DNA of 64,000 nt from Chrysomallon squamiferum (taxonomy: Eukaryota; Mollusca; Gastropoda; Neomphalida; Peltospiridae): assembly GCA_012295275.1 (NCBI GenBank), contig CM022672.1, forward strand, positions 32,996,716 through 33,060,715. The letters run 5' to 3'. Positions 52,355 through 61,712 of this stretch are shown one piece after another. The notes under the pieces are model-generated. The model searched no databases. It was given only the letters and a program-made list of their open reading frames with translations, and was not told the origin of the DNA. Position 1 is the stretch's first letter; each line of letters begins with the position of its first letter. Made by a program: the position numbers and the translations under genes.

Positions 52355-53159
52355 GAGAGTGTGTACTATGCTGGAACACTTTATCTGTACCTGTTCTTCC
52401 GGGACAACCACCTGGGTCATTCCTTGCCAGTCCCTCAGGAGCAGAAAGAGTCCAAATCTCTGATACTGGAGCCAGCCACACAGAACCACATCCTTCTCAG
52501 CATCAGTGAGTCGCAGCTCACCACACGTGTGAGTTCTTGCTGTGTAACTCACTTTATCTGAAACAGGTGAAGGGAGAACATTTTCACCGAGATAAGAATC
52601 TAGTTATATTCGCATAGAAGTAATCTGTTATGCCTGCCATAGGCCAAAAGTTACAAATAGCAATTTCATGTGCAGATGTTTTAAATGTATTATTTTCAAC
52701 ACACACACAAACATGCACACACTCACACGCCAACATCTGTTTATTTATTTATTGATAAAAAAACCACCCCAAAAACCCCAGATGTGCTTGGGTATCTTGT
52801 TTGTATATGTATCATGTATTTGCTTATCATTATATATGTGTATGTGTACAAGCCTTGATTTAACTTTTCTTACACTGGTAGGCCAGACATGTACACGTAC
52901 AGAAATAGCACACACACACACACACACATACATACACACATACACACACACTGCGACACAGCATGCACAGTTTTCAAGTATAGTGAATATGACGCAACTT
53001 TTTTCGACAAGTATAAATTGACATCACGTTCGAATATTACCTGCTGTTAATTTAGAAGCGAAGCGATGATGAGCTAAACATATATTTCTGGAGTGCAAAA
53101 GTAATCGTCTTGAGTAATTAATTACCTAAACAAATTGGTTTACATCCACTTAGAGACAT
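24660..53159 (-). CDS. DARS2: Mitochondrial aspartyl-tRNA synthetase
   Basis: This class II synthetase charges mitochondrial tRNA-Asp. Exons (minus): 53159-53041, 52557-52391, 51811-51713, 50739-50640, 50072-49949, 49139-49094, 48477-48406, 47760-47656, 46640-46461, 46097-45990, 45580-45515, 33658-33506, 31500-31446, 27768-27685, 27054-26975, 26163-26053, 25696-25621, 24817-24660. These are the 18 exons, counted 1 to 18 as exon 1, 2, 3, 3b and so on; elsewhere in this annotation the exons are named by the scheme 46640 = exon 8, 46097 = exon 9, 45580 = exon 10, 33658 = exon 11, 25696 = exon 16, 24817 = exon 17, with the 53159 exon as exon 0 and the 49139 exon as exon 5. Corrected length is about 633 aa (human 645). 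Exon 0 gives an Arg-rich presequence, then the anticodon-binding OB fold ([21 protein letters not shown]). The catalytic core has motif 2 ([18 protein letters not shown]), the flipping-loop region, [31 protein letters not shown] and motif 3 (HGGIALGLDR). The exons at 53159, 50739 and 49139 each need one-base indel corrections to stay in frame; the last of these carries motif 1. All later exons are intact and in phase. Confidence 0.93.
25538..25650. repeat. Duplicate of the DARS2 exon-16 3' end and donor
   Basis: ggtaccaagtgcaatgtcac at about 25541 copies the exon boundary at about 25618-25640 (accaagtgcaatgccacca), 79 bp apart. Confidence 0.7.
26200..26800. repeat. 600-bp mixed (CA)n/(GATA)n/(CAGA)n array
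   Basis: It creates long but meaningless open frames on the minus strand (up to 288 codons of Cys/Val/Tyr/Ser). It lies in a DARS2 intron next to exon 26163-26053. Confidence 0.95.
27770..28075. repeat. About 20-bp repeat (tatacaatatgtaaaat) abutting a DARS2 acceptor
   Basis: About 14 diverged units run right up to the acceptor of exon 27768-27685. Confidence 0.85.
28430..29530. repeat. (AAT)n/(TAC)n microsatellite block in a DARS2 intron
   Basis: Trinucleotide tracts at 28430-28540 and 29165-29530, with an (AAG)n part. No coding signal. Confidence 0.9.
29796..30085. repeat. (GA)n microsatellite, about 290 bp
   Basis: Nearly pure GA to 29880, then interrupted with AAAG and CAGA. It is complementary to the (CT)n tract at 30.94-31.31 kb. 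Confidence 0.97.
30941..31316. repeat. (CT)n microsatellite with ttttcaaa spacers, about 375 bp
   Basis: Blocks of (CT)n are separated by repeated ctttttcaaactct units. It ends in (TA)n about 130 bp from DARS2 exon 31500-31446. Confidence 0.97.
31800..32100. repeat. (AAT)n/(AAC)n microsatellite
   Basis: Trinucleotide tract in a DARS2 intron; nothing else was seen around it. Confidence 0.9.
32640..32850. repeat. (TTTA)n tract with tgttcatttatat units
   Basis: About 30-bp units (cttgttcatttatatttatt) repeated about five times, open in all plus frames by composition only. Confidence 0.9.
33660..33840. repeat. Left arm of an intronic inverted repeat (copy A)
   Basis: About 175 bp directly upstream (minus sense) of the DARS2 exon 33658-33506 acceptor. 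It recurs inverted at 35785-35950 and again in part at 38590-38760. Confidence 0.85.
33900..34225. repeat. (TAC)n/(TGC) microsatellite, about 320 bp
   Basis: ACT/ACC/GCT trinucleotides with two ctgctatttcaatttctact insertions, in the DARS2 intron that holds the LRR gene. Confidence 0.95.
34840..35420. repeat. (TAG)n and (AAT)n microsatellite block
   Basis: TAG repeat at 34850-34880 and AAT repeats at 34925-34950 and 35255-35340. No gene. Confidence 0.9.
35785..36290. repeat. Right arm of the inverted repeat (copy B), extended by a direct repeat shared with 38.6-39.0 kb
   Basis: 35785-35950 is the inverted image of 33660-33840. 35875-36290 also matches 38590-39030 in direct orientation, including aagtattataaaaattatat, aaatcgatgtatttattgaa and tataaaatgcataactg. 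Confidence 0.85.
36310..36566 (+). other. Candidate 5' non-coding exon of the LRR receptor
   Basis: This is an island of non-repetitive, more GC-rich sequence on the plus strand, ending in a donor (ctaaag|gtaatt) 3.1 kb before a good acceptor (tttctttccag at 39668) that lies 36 nt before the receptor's ATG. It has no long open frame. Its start is a guess. Confidence 0.4.
38250..39030. repeat. Dispersed intronic repeat copies
   Basis: 38262-38345 matches 33065-33125 (caatcaggtttcaatgac). 38590-39030 matches 35875-36290. Both lie in intron 1 of the LRR gene and, antisense, in a DARS2 intron. Confidence 0.8.
39705..43404 (+). CDS. Single-pass leucine-rich-repeat receptor, nested in a DARS2 intron, one frameshift
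   Basis: I recognise the architecture but not an orthologue. The coding region is a single exon of 3700 nt; allowing one extra base near 40319-40322 gives 1232 aa. Residues 1-24 are a signal peptide. An LRRNT cap follows (CPQSCKC, then VDC), then roughly 20 leucine-rich repeats of the LxxLxLxxN type ([31 protein letters not shown] and others). An LRRCT cap lies near residue 626 ([16 protein letters not shown]). The transmembrane helix is at about 680-704, followed by the stop-transfer KWRR. The tail of about 530 aa has a Lys/Glu-rich coiled coil (about 883-932), an Arg-rich part and a His/Gln run (about 1137-1159). There is no TIR, kinase or Ig domain, so it is Toll-like outside only. The frames on the two sides of the lesion join within one LRR. 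The ATG at 39705 is preferred because it gives the signal peptide and follows the acceptor. It could be an adhesion or guidance receptor; ligand and signalling are unknown. Confidence 0.85.
40310..40325 (+). other. Frameshift site in the LRR receptor
   Basis: Upstream the frame reads [12 protein letters not shown] and then leaves the LRR pattern. Downstream the pattern resumes as [19 protein letters not shown] one frame over. One A fewer in the AAA run at 40319-40322 restores both the repeat spacing and a 1233-codon frame. No splice sites are present, so a tiny intron is unlikely. Confidence 0.8.
43668..43673 (+). terminator. Candidate poly(A) signal of the LRR receptor
   Basis: AATAAA 264 nt after the stop codon, in non-repetitive sequence. 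Confidence 0.4.
43680..45510. other. Region between the LRR receptor and DARS2 exon 10
   Basis: No gene seen. It holds the receptor's 3' flank, (TA)n/(TG)n/(CT)n arrays at 44165-44340, (CA)n at 44630 and (TA)n at 44660-44705. Confidence 0.7.
45340..45530. repeat. Tandem copies (about 90 bp, 3 units) of the DARS2 exon-10 3' end and donor
   Basis: gaagaaatctaaccatgtct (45356) and a weaker copy near 45433 repeat the boundary aaagaaatcttaccacatct at 45503, including the following cagttaaca coding part. Confidence 0.75.
46640..47015. repeat. Minisatellite (30-60 bp, 8-9 units) carrying the DARS2 exon-8 acceptor
   Basis: Units share atatctacctgtaattaatt, the plus-strand image of the real acceptor and exon start (taattacag|GTAGATAT). 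A (TA)n tract at 46697-46746 interrupts it. Confidence 0.85.
47494..47548. repeat. (CT)n microsatellite
   Basis: Pure (CT)n about 110 bp from DARS2 exon 47760-47656. Confidence 0.95.
49094..49139 (-). pseudogene. DARS2: DARS2 motif-1 exon with multiple frame lesions
   Basis: This 46-nt exon has a good acceptor (ttttgtttcag) and donor (gtgagag). The preceding exon ends in phase 1 and the following one starts in phase 0, so its length should be 2 modulo 3; 46 is not. Read from the upstream phase it gives EFERC and then a stop. DVET is visible one frame over, and FRKTP in the original frame again. Together these align residue by residue with the family's motif 1 (human HGFVDIETPTLFKRTPGG), but only if about three single-base indels are assumed. 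The exon is therefore recognisable but not translatable as written. Confidence 0.75.
50640..50739 (-). other. DARS2: DARS2 exon with a one-base frameshift
   Basis: The start reads [16 protein letters not shown] and the end reads [17 protein letters not shown] in a different frame; both halves match the AspRS family. The shift falls at the CC near 50690. One C fewer makes the 100-nt exon 99 nt, which fits phase 0 on both sides. Confidence 0.75.
51595..51682. repeat. (AAT)n then (TAG)n beside DARS2 exon 51811-51713
   Basis: The trinucleotide array ends about 30 bp from the exon's donor. Confidence 0.95.
51915..52120. repeat. Tandem duplication, about 130-bp period
   Basis: gtgtaagatccttcgctaag at 51919 recurs as cgtgtaagatacttctctaa near 52048, each followed by acagttatttttaag. 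Confidence 0.75.
52140..52352. repeat. (GT)n microsatellite array beside a DARS2 donor
   Basis: Several (GT)n runs within 40 bp of the donor of exon 52557-52391. Confidence 0.95.
53041..53159 (-). CDS. DARS2: DARS2 first exon, mitochondrial presequence
   Basis: This is the first ATG upstream of the OB-fold exon with a following donor (CAGCAG|gtaata). The exon needs to end in phase 1, but its 119 nt end in phase 2. One base fewer at the GG near 53125 gives an Arg/Ser/Leu-rich, acid-poor leader (including [10 protein letters not shown]) that joins to [16 protein letters not shown]. An alternative is a shorter exon ending at the first gtaatt, which gives [11 protein letters not shown] with the right phase and no correction. 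Confidence 0.5.
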
Positions 53160-54289
53160 GCTGGTGTTTTAATTTCGAGAACGAAAGTATGGTCTTGATC
53201 ATTGCAGTACTTTTAACAAATCTGACCTTGGTTAGATAACTGGAACCAGTAGTTGAGGCCAAGAATTTTATAAAACATGTACTCTATAATAAACGACCAA
53301 GCATGAAATCCTTTCGGATACAAATTACAACTTAGTATTTTATTCATCTTAGTTTTAAATGCTATGCCAAAACAAACTATTTTAAAACTAATTATTTATC
53401 TTATTCTTTTCATTTTAAATACTAGGTAACTGCTTATGATATCGGCTAATAATTTCATTTATAATAAATTCCAACTTTTATATAATTTAGGAGTACAGTA
53501 TGGATTTTGATTATTTAGGTAGGTGTTTATGTTGACATACAGTTGTCACAAGATATAAAAGTAACGGTCGAATAAAATTTAAAAATTAATTCAAAATATT
53601 CTTTCATAAAATGTATTCGTGACATTGCAACGTTTAGATGTCAGAGTAAACAGGTCACTGACTGTCGGTAGTTTGCTGTCTGCTATTTTATTGTTTGAAG
53701 ATAAAATTATTTTTGTGAATGAACAATCATGTTGAGGACATGTATGTTATGAACTGGCATAATACTGTAATAATTTTTCGTTTTGGTTATTAATTATATT
53801 TTTTAATGTTTTCTGTACAATTTTTTTTCTATCAATAACAAAAGTAAGAGAGTTACATGGAAAAAAACATATTTACATTATAATTAAAACACTTAAGACT
53901 CACACTAAGACTTATATTGAATATAATACTTGATCCATGTTGATACATTCTAAATAGGGCTATCATACAGTTTGAGTTCTGATTCCATTTATTATCATTA
54001 CAAGTGAATTTAATATCAGATAATTTTATAAGGATGATACTAATGTATTTTATGAATATATTTCACCGAGCAACAACATTTTCCAATTTTCACACATCAT
54101 TACCAATAAATATTACAATTTTTCAATGTCTGTTTAATTTCTCATTTTTATTTATTTATTTATTTTTTAGTTGACTTATACCAACAACTTTCAACAGAAC
54201 TGATAATATGAAAATAACAACAAAGAAGATAGTATTCAACTGTTTAAAAAGAAACCTGTGACGAAGAATAGATTTGTTTTCTCTCTGCC
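53160..54289. promoter_or_regulatory. Divergent promoter region between DARS2 and RABL6
   Basis: 1.13 kb between opposed start codons. It lacks long microsatellites, in contrast to the (GT)n and (CA)n arrays just to its left, so it is probably constrained. It should hold both promoters and 5' UTRs. The T-rich stretch at 54130-54170 ends in a possible acceptor (ttttttag), so a 5' UTR intron of RABL6 is possible. Confidence 0.5.
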
Positions 54290-55250
54290 ATGTCACTGTT
54301 TAAGAGGCTGCTTGGAGGTGATCGCAATGAACCATCAAGTAAGAATTCCTCGCACCCTGCAGGGATGCAGACAATGGGACAACAGCTGCAACGGAAATTT
54401 GCAAAAGGCGTGCAGTATAATAGTGAGTGGTGATGTCATGTCCAACATTTTGATACACGTTTATCATTTTGAGTTGTATCAGTTTTCTCTGAAGCAAATA
54501 ACAAGCCTGATTTTTTTAATTAAAACATCCAGCAACAAAGTTGAACTTCAACCTGTATCAGATAAAAAAAAAGAAAAAGGCACTGGTCCTGTGACTGTGA
54601 AAAATCAAAAAACTTCCAATTAAGTTAAAATCCCATACGACCATTTATATACAGACATCTAGAACAGTGTAGCATTGTTTATTTCTTCACAATAAATTAA
54701 AAAAAAAAAAAAAAAGTAATAATAATGATAATAATTTGCAAATTACAAATCTATTCAGTATATATTTTTTAACACCAGAGATAAATTTAGCAAACAAGAT
54801 AAAAAAAAAAGTTAATTCACATTGAAGGGTTAAAAAATATTTAGTTTTTGTTATTAATATTTAATTTTTTTTATTTTTTTTCTTGCAGTGAAGATTGTGA
54901 TTCGTGGTGACAGAAATGTAGGAAAAAGCTGTTTATTCAACAGATTGCAAGGGCAACCCTACAAAGAAGAATATATTCCAACTGATGAGATTCAGGTATT
55001 TTAATTCAGCAAAGTAAAGTAAATTAAAGTCTTTACGTTGATTTATTAACAAACTGTGTGCATTAGAGAGAAAAATCATTACTTACTAAAATAACAGAGG
55101 AATACAAACTGATATATGAACAGTTTTCTTCAATTTTTAACAGTAATAAAATAACTTTATTTTTATTTATTTTTTTTTTTTTTCATTATTATATCCATTT
55201 CTTCTTTTATTAATTATTAGTATTATTTATTTATTTATTTATTTATGTAT

Positions 55251-55294
<44 letters not shown>

Positions 55295-55816
55295 TTATTT
55301 AAATATTGTTATTTATCTTTCTTTTTTTTAATTCATTACCTAATTATTTTATGGTAAATTTAGAAATACCAGTCATTCATCAGAGTGTTTTAATGATGTA
55401 ACCAGATCATTTTAAAAAAATTTTTTTTTTTAGTTATTGCTGCTGTATATTATTTTTTATTTGTTTTATGTATAGTTTTTACTTGATAAACTCTTGGTCA
55501 TGGAATTAATAGTCTTTAATGCTTTCACTGCCCGATTCATTCAAGAATACAGAACATGTGCACATTTACTATCGACACTTCAGTAAATCTCTGTCATTCG
55601 TTTATTATTTTTTTTAATTTCCCAGGTTACAAATATCCAGTGGAACTACAGAGCTACTGATGACGTTGTGAAGGTCGAGGTGTGGGACGTTGTAGATAAA
55701 GGAAAGAAACGGAAGAAGTCGGAAGGTCTGAAGCTGAATAATACTGCTGATAAAGTGAGATTTTTTTATTATTATTATTATTATTGTTATTGGTATTATT
55801 ATAGTTATTATTATTA

Positions 55817-55847
<31 letters not shown>

Positions 55848-56008
55848 CGTTATTATCATTATTATTATTATTATTACTATTTTATTTTTATTATCTTATT
55901 ATTATCATTATTATTATTATTATTTTATTTTTATTATAATTTTAAATACTTCTGAAGCTAATATAAAAAAAACAAAGGTTCTGAAATAATACTGCTGATA
56001 AAGTGAGA

Positions 56009-56043
<35 letters not shown>

Positions 56044-56216
56044 ATTATTTATTATTATCATTATCATTATCATCAATATTATTATTGTTATTATCATTAT
56101 TATTATTATTACTATTTGATTTTTATTATCTTATTATTATCATTATTATTATTATTTTATTTTTATTATCATTTTAAATACTTCTGAAGCTAAATAATAC
56201 TGCTGATACTTTGAGA

Positions 56217-56263
<47 letters not shown>

Positions 56264-57664
56264 CAATATCATCCTTGCTATTATCATTATTATTATTATT
56301 GTTATTATTATTTTAAACATTTCTGAAGGTAATATACAAAGGGTCTGAAGCTAAATAATACTGATGATATTTGTTTGTACAAGCTAATCTACAAGAATAA
56401 ATTGTTTTATAACACATATATACTGATAAAAAAAATATATATATTCATATTATTGTTAAAAGCTCTGCATTAGTTTGAGAGACAAAGACCAAACATTATT
56501 AACCTTATCATTAACTTTTTTCATCAAGAGAATAAACAATTATGAAAATCCAGAATAATTATCTCCATCACCTACTCCGAAATAACCAATGATGTTTATA
56601 ACTCTAACCTGATCTGTGACATGGTGGCAAATATCACAAAGCTAAGACTGCAGTGGTCTTCATCATCAGGTTATTTAAGAATAGAATCACCAGGAGATAA
56701 TTATTTTAATTAATTAGTGTAATTTTTCTGTGATTTTTATTTCTCTGTTGTTCTGGCTTCAGCAGCCTGAAGAGCCTTGTTTGGATGCTGAGTTTCTGGA
56801 TGTGTACAAAGGAACACACGGAGTCATCCTGGTGTATGACATCACAAAACAGTGGTATGTATGACATCACAAAACAGTGGTACATATGACATCACAAAAC
56901 AGTGGTACGTATGACATCACAAAACAGTGGTACGTATGACATCACAAAAGAGTGGTACGTATGACATCACAAAACAGTGGTACATATGACATCACAAAAC
57001 AGTGGTATGTAACCAGTATGTAGCATCATAAAACAGTGGTATGTAACAAGTATAACATCACAAAACAGTGGTATGCAACTAGTATTATGGCATCACAAAA
57101 CAGTGGTAGTTAATCAGTATTGTGATATCACAAAACAGGTTTGTAACCAGAATATGACACCACAAAACCGTGGTATGTAACCATAACATGACATCGCAAA
57201 AGAGTGGTGTGTAACCAGTATTATGACATCACAAGGTAGTGGTAGTTAATCAGTATTATGATAAAATAAAACTGGTATATAAGCAGTATATAACTCAACA
57301 AACAGTGATACGTAACAAGTATTTTTATGACATCACTAAATTTTATATTTACCTTTAGTCGACACAGTTTTTGAATTTCTCTTTAAAAAGGCTTAATAAA
57401 TGTGTTAAAGCTGTTGATCAATGAATAAACAAAACATTTTTGCTTTTAGGACATTTCAGTATGTTGAACGTGAAATTGAGCGTGTCCCCACCCACATTCC
57501 AATCATCGTCCTTGGCAACCATAAGGATATGGAACACCATCGCACAGTTAATGAAGACAAGGCCAGATACTTTGTAGAACATGTACAAAGAGAAAGGTGA
57601 ATCAAGTTTTAATTACTTTAATATACATATGTATGTTTATATGTAGAGAGAATGAGAGGGAAGA

Positions 57665-57697
<33 letters not shown>

Positions 57698-57910
57698 TAC
57701 AGACATGTAGATAGATAAATACATACAGATGTATTTAAAATTCAAATTTGAAAATTTTCTATAATTTAAAAATATGTTTTTCTTAATGTTATCTCTTCCT
57801 CCTTTCAGCCTATATATAACTTAATTATCAAGAGTTCTGTTTTAATTACTCTGTTTTCTGTAATTTAACAAATGTGTGATTGTTACTGTTACTATTATTA
57901 TTATTATTAA

Positions 57911-57957
<47 letters not shown>

Positions 57958-58838
57958 GGTTTTGTCGTTTTATATATTCTCCATTTCAAGATATCATTAC
58001 ATACTTCAGCAGTTCATTTCTTTTCTATTTCTTTATGTTGTCTGCTCCTGCTTTCAGCCTTTAACATATTTTTATAATTAGTTCTGGCAAATTTGTCACT
58101 ATTTATAATAACTTTTTTTTTTCTTTTTTTTTTTTTTCTGTTATTATTTTCAGACCAGAGGGATCTGCACAAGTGAGATATGCAGAATCTTCCATGAGAA
58201 ACGGATTTGGTTTAAAATACCTGCACATGTTTTTTAATCTTCCATTTCTTCAACTGCAGGTAAATTTACTTTTCTAATAAGTTTTATGTTTCTTAAATAC
58301 AGGTAAGTTATAAATACCTCTTAATTGTCTTTTATTATCCATTTCTTCATTTTATATATATATATATATATTCTTTTGTTATGGGCAAACATACCTTTTA
58401 GTTTTCTTTAAGTTTCTGTTTTTTAATACAGGTAAATTATAAATACCTGTTACTTGTTCTTTGATTTTCTATTCTTTAATAAAAAAAAAAAATCAGATAA
58501 ATTATAAATTACCATTCAAATCACATATTCACCTTATTTTATTCGTTCGTTTTAATTTGAAAGTATTATTACGTGTATTCTTTTTAATCTATAGTTACAA
58601 ACACAAACATTTTTGTCTAATTATTATTAATTCATTTCAGTTACAAAATATGTTTAAATACCCATAGATATTATTTATTTAATTTTTTTCATTTTTCATT
58701 TTTTTTATTTAATTATTTTATTTATTTATTTTATTTTATTTTATTTTATTTTATTTTATTTTATTTTATTTTATTTTTTATTTTATTTATTATGCTTTAT
58801 TTATTTTATTTTATTAATTTTTTTAATTTTATTTTATT

Positions 58839-58874
<36 letters not shown>

Positions 58875-61492
58875 TATTTATTTAATTATTTATTTATTTA
58901 TTAATGGTTTCAGCGTGAAACTTTACTAAAGCAGCTGGAGATTAACACACAAGACATGGTGTCTACAATTGAAGAACTCGGTATACACGAACATTCTGAG
59001 GAACAAAACTACGATTTGTAATTATACATTTAATTTTATTTTAATTTTAAATTAAAAATTTTAATTTTCTTAATTTTAAAATTTTAATTTTAATTTCAAT
59101 TTTCTTAATTCTAAAATTTTTATTTTTATTTTAATTTAATTTTTAGTAAAACTATTTTATTTTTATTTTTTTATTACTTTTTTTGAAATTAAAGTGCTTT
59201 ATAGGTCTGAAAAAGATCACCTAAAAATAGCTTATTATAGAATCTAGACTATATACTGTCTACACTGGGTTGTTTCCCTTTAAAAACAAATGTTTTTTTA
59301 TGGTTAAACACTGTTTTTTATTTATTTTTTAAATCAAATAAACTTTAATAAGAAATAGTTGTAAAGAAAAAAAAAAGCAGGATATCACATTATCAGAACT
59401 AGATGAATATTTTAGGTCCTTCATGCCTATGTGACTAATTTTGGGATAAAATAATCACCTATTATTGTTTGTTTACTTACCTGTAATCCAATAGTGAGAT
59501 TAACTAAATCTTTCCTCTTTTATGTTGTTTATTACATTTGTTCAGTGATAAATAGTCTTAATTTTTTTTAGTATTAATATAATAATAATAACTATAGTAA
59601 TAGTAATAGTAATAGTAATAACAATAATAATATTATTGATTGTTATTGTTAGATATACTGTTACTGATTGTTATTGTCAGGTATACTGTTATCGATTGCT
59701 ATTGTCAGATATACTGTAAGTGATTGTTATTGTCAGATATACTGTTATTGTTATTGTTATGTATACTGCTGTTGATGGTTATTGTCTGGTATACTGTTAC
59801 AGATTGTTAATGTCAGGTATACTGTTATCGATTGCTGTTGTCAGATATACTGTTACTGATTGTTATTGTCAGGTATACTGCTATTGTCATTGTCAGGTAT
59901 AATGAAGCTCTGACTGCCAAGAGAAGAAAACAGCAGGAGAAACTGGCAGAAAAAGTTTTATCAGAGGCAAAACTGAAACAGGATGAAGGAGGAAACATAA
60001 TGTCCAGTGACGGGCAGATTGTACAGGGAGGTAATCCTGGAAATGTTTTTAAAAAATATATATAACTGTAATCACAGACACTCATGTGTGAGAGATAGTA
60101 TTAAAGTGACTCTACAATGAGTGAGAGGATGATGCAAAGAGGCTGAGTCGTGTTAGGGCTAAGTTCACTGCAAAGAGACTCAGATGAAAGAGCAAAAATG
60201 CTGCCATTTTGCAGAATTTTATGTTAAAATATAAACTAAAAAAATGAACAGAAAACTCAAGAATAAATGGATGACTCCCTAAAACCAGGTGTCATGGATT
60301 TCAGATTAATTATGAATGTTTATAGTGAAAACTTTAAAAAAATAATAATAATAAATAAATGAAGTTAAATAATACAGGTACTGGACCAACTATCCAGATT
60401 CCTTGGGGCCTGAGGCATTCTTGATTTCTGGAATTTTCCAGTTTTCTGGTACCAAGGCATCTAAATAACGTAAATAATTAGGCATAAACATTTTAAAATT
60501 AAAGAAAAATAAAGAAAAATGATGATACACAACTGTGGCAACTCGACATGTAAACAGTGCAGTGAGTGAATAAATGCCATGTGGCTTGAAAGAGTGGTTC
60601 CAGTCTGGAACTATGAAAATAGCGTCGGGGAAAATACTTCTGGATTTCAGGATGGCAGATAGTTGGTCCGGTACCTGTATTTAAGATAGGTAATTGGAAA
60701 TGCCTAGTGACTGGAGTAATGGTTTATTTAAAATGATACTATAAGATGTTTGGATTTATGAATGATAAACATTTTTATTATTAAATTTATATTATCTGCA
60801 CTTTTTCATCTGTTATTAGTTACTGACTTCATGTACCAGAAATAATTAATTTAGTTAACTCTGGATATAATTCTAATTTATATTGTAGATAATATTTTAA
60901 AGATTCTTTTTTTTTTTTCTTTTTTTTTCAGTTACTTCATTAAGCCACCAAATGAAAAAGATCCTCAGTTTTTGATTACTTTTATAATGCTACGTCCATT
61001 TTGTTTTCATTGTAATATCCTTTCTGTCATTACTCTTTATATACTTTTAAAAAAAAAAAATGTTTAAATTTTTGTTGTTGTTTAGTTTCCCGTTCTGCCT
61101 CGCAGCCCGCAATACTGAAATTACCAACTACACCATCAGAGGAGTCCACACATAATCAGACAGCTCAGATGACTTCAGCATCGGCTCTGTCATTGCCAAC
61201 CACACCTGCAGGGGAGTCCCCACCCACCCCACCCACTCAGTCCCTGGAGAAACCAGGATTCATGGCAAGACTGTTCAAAAAGAAACAAAAAGATGAAACA
61301 ACAGAGACAAAACCAGGTCAGTTGTGTAGATAAATAGATAAATAAATAAATAAATAAGTAAATAAATAAGTAAAACTAAATTTAATATTTCTTGTTGACG
61401 TGTTGTAATCTTTGATTTTAATAAATAATTAAATAAATAAGTAAAACTAAATCTAATATTTCTTGTTGAGGCATTGTAACCTTTGATTTTAA

Positions 61493-61531
<39 letters not shown>

Positions 61532-61673
61532 GTAAATAAGTAAATAAATAAATAAATATAAAAAATCTGATATTTCTTGTTGAGGTGTTATAATCTCTGA
61601 TTTTAATAAATAAATAAATAAATAAAACTAAATCTAATATTTCTTGTTGAGGCATTGTAACCTTTGATTTTAA

Positions 61674-61712
<39 letters not shown>

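Noticed and set aside
54258-54623. 121-codon open frame overlapping RABL6 exon 1
   Set aside because: Different frame from the conserved RABL6 start and reads into the intron.
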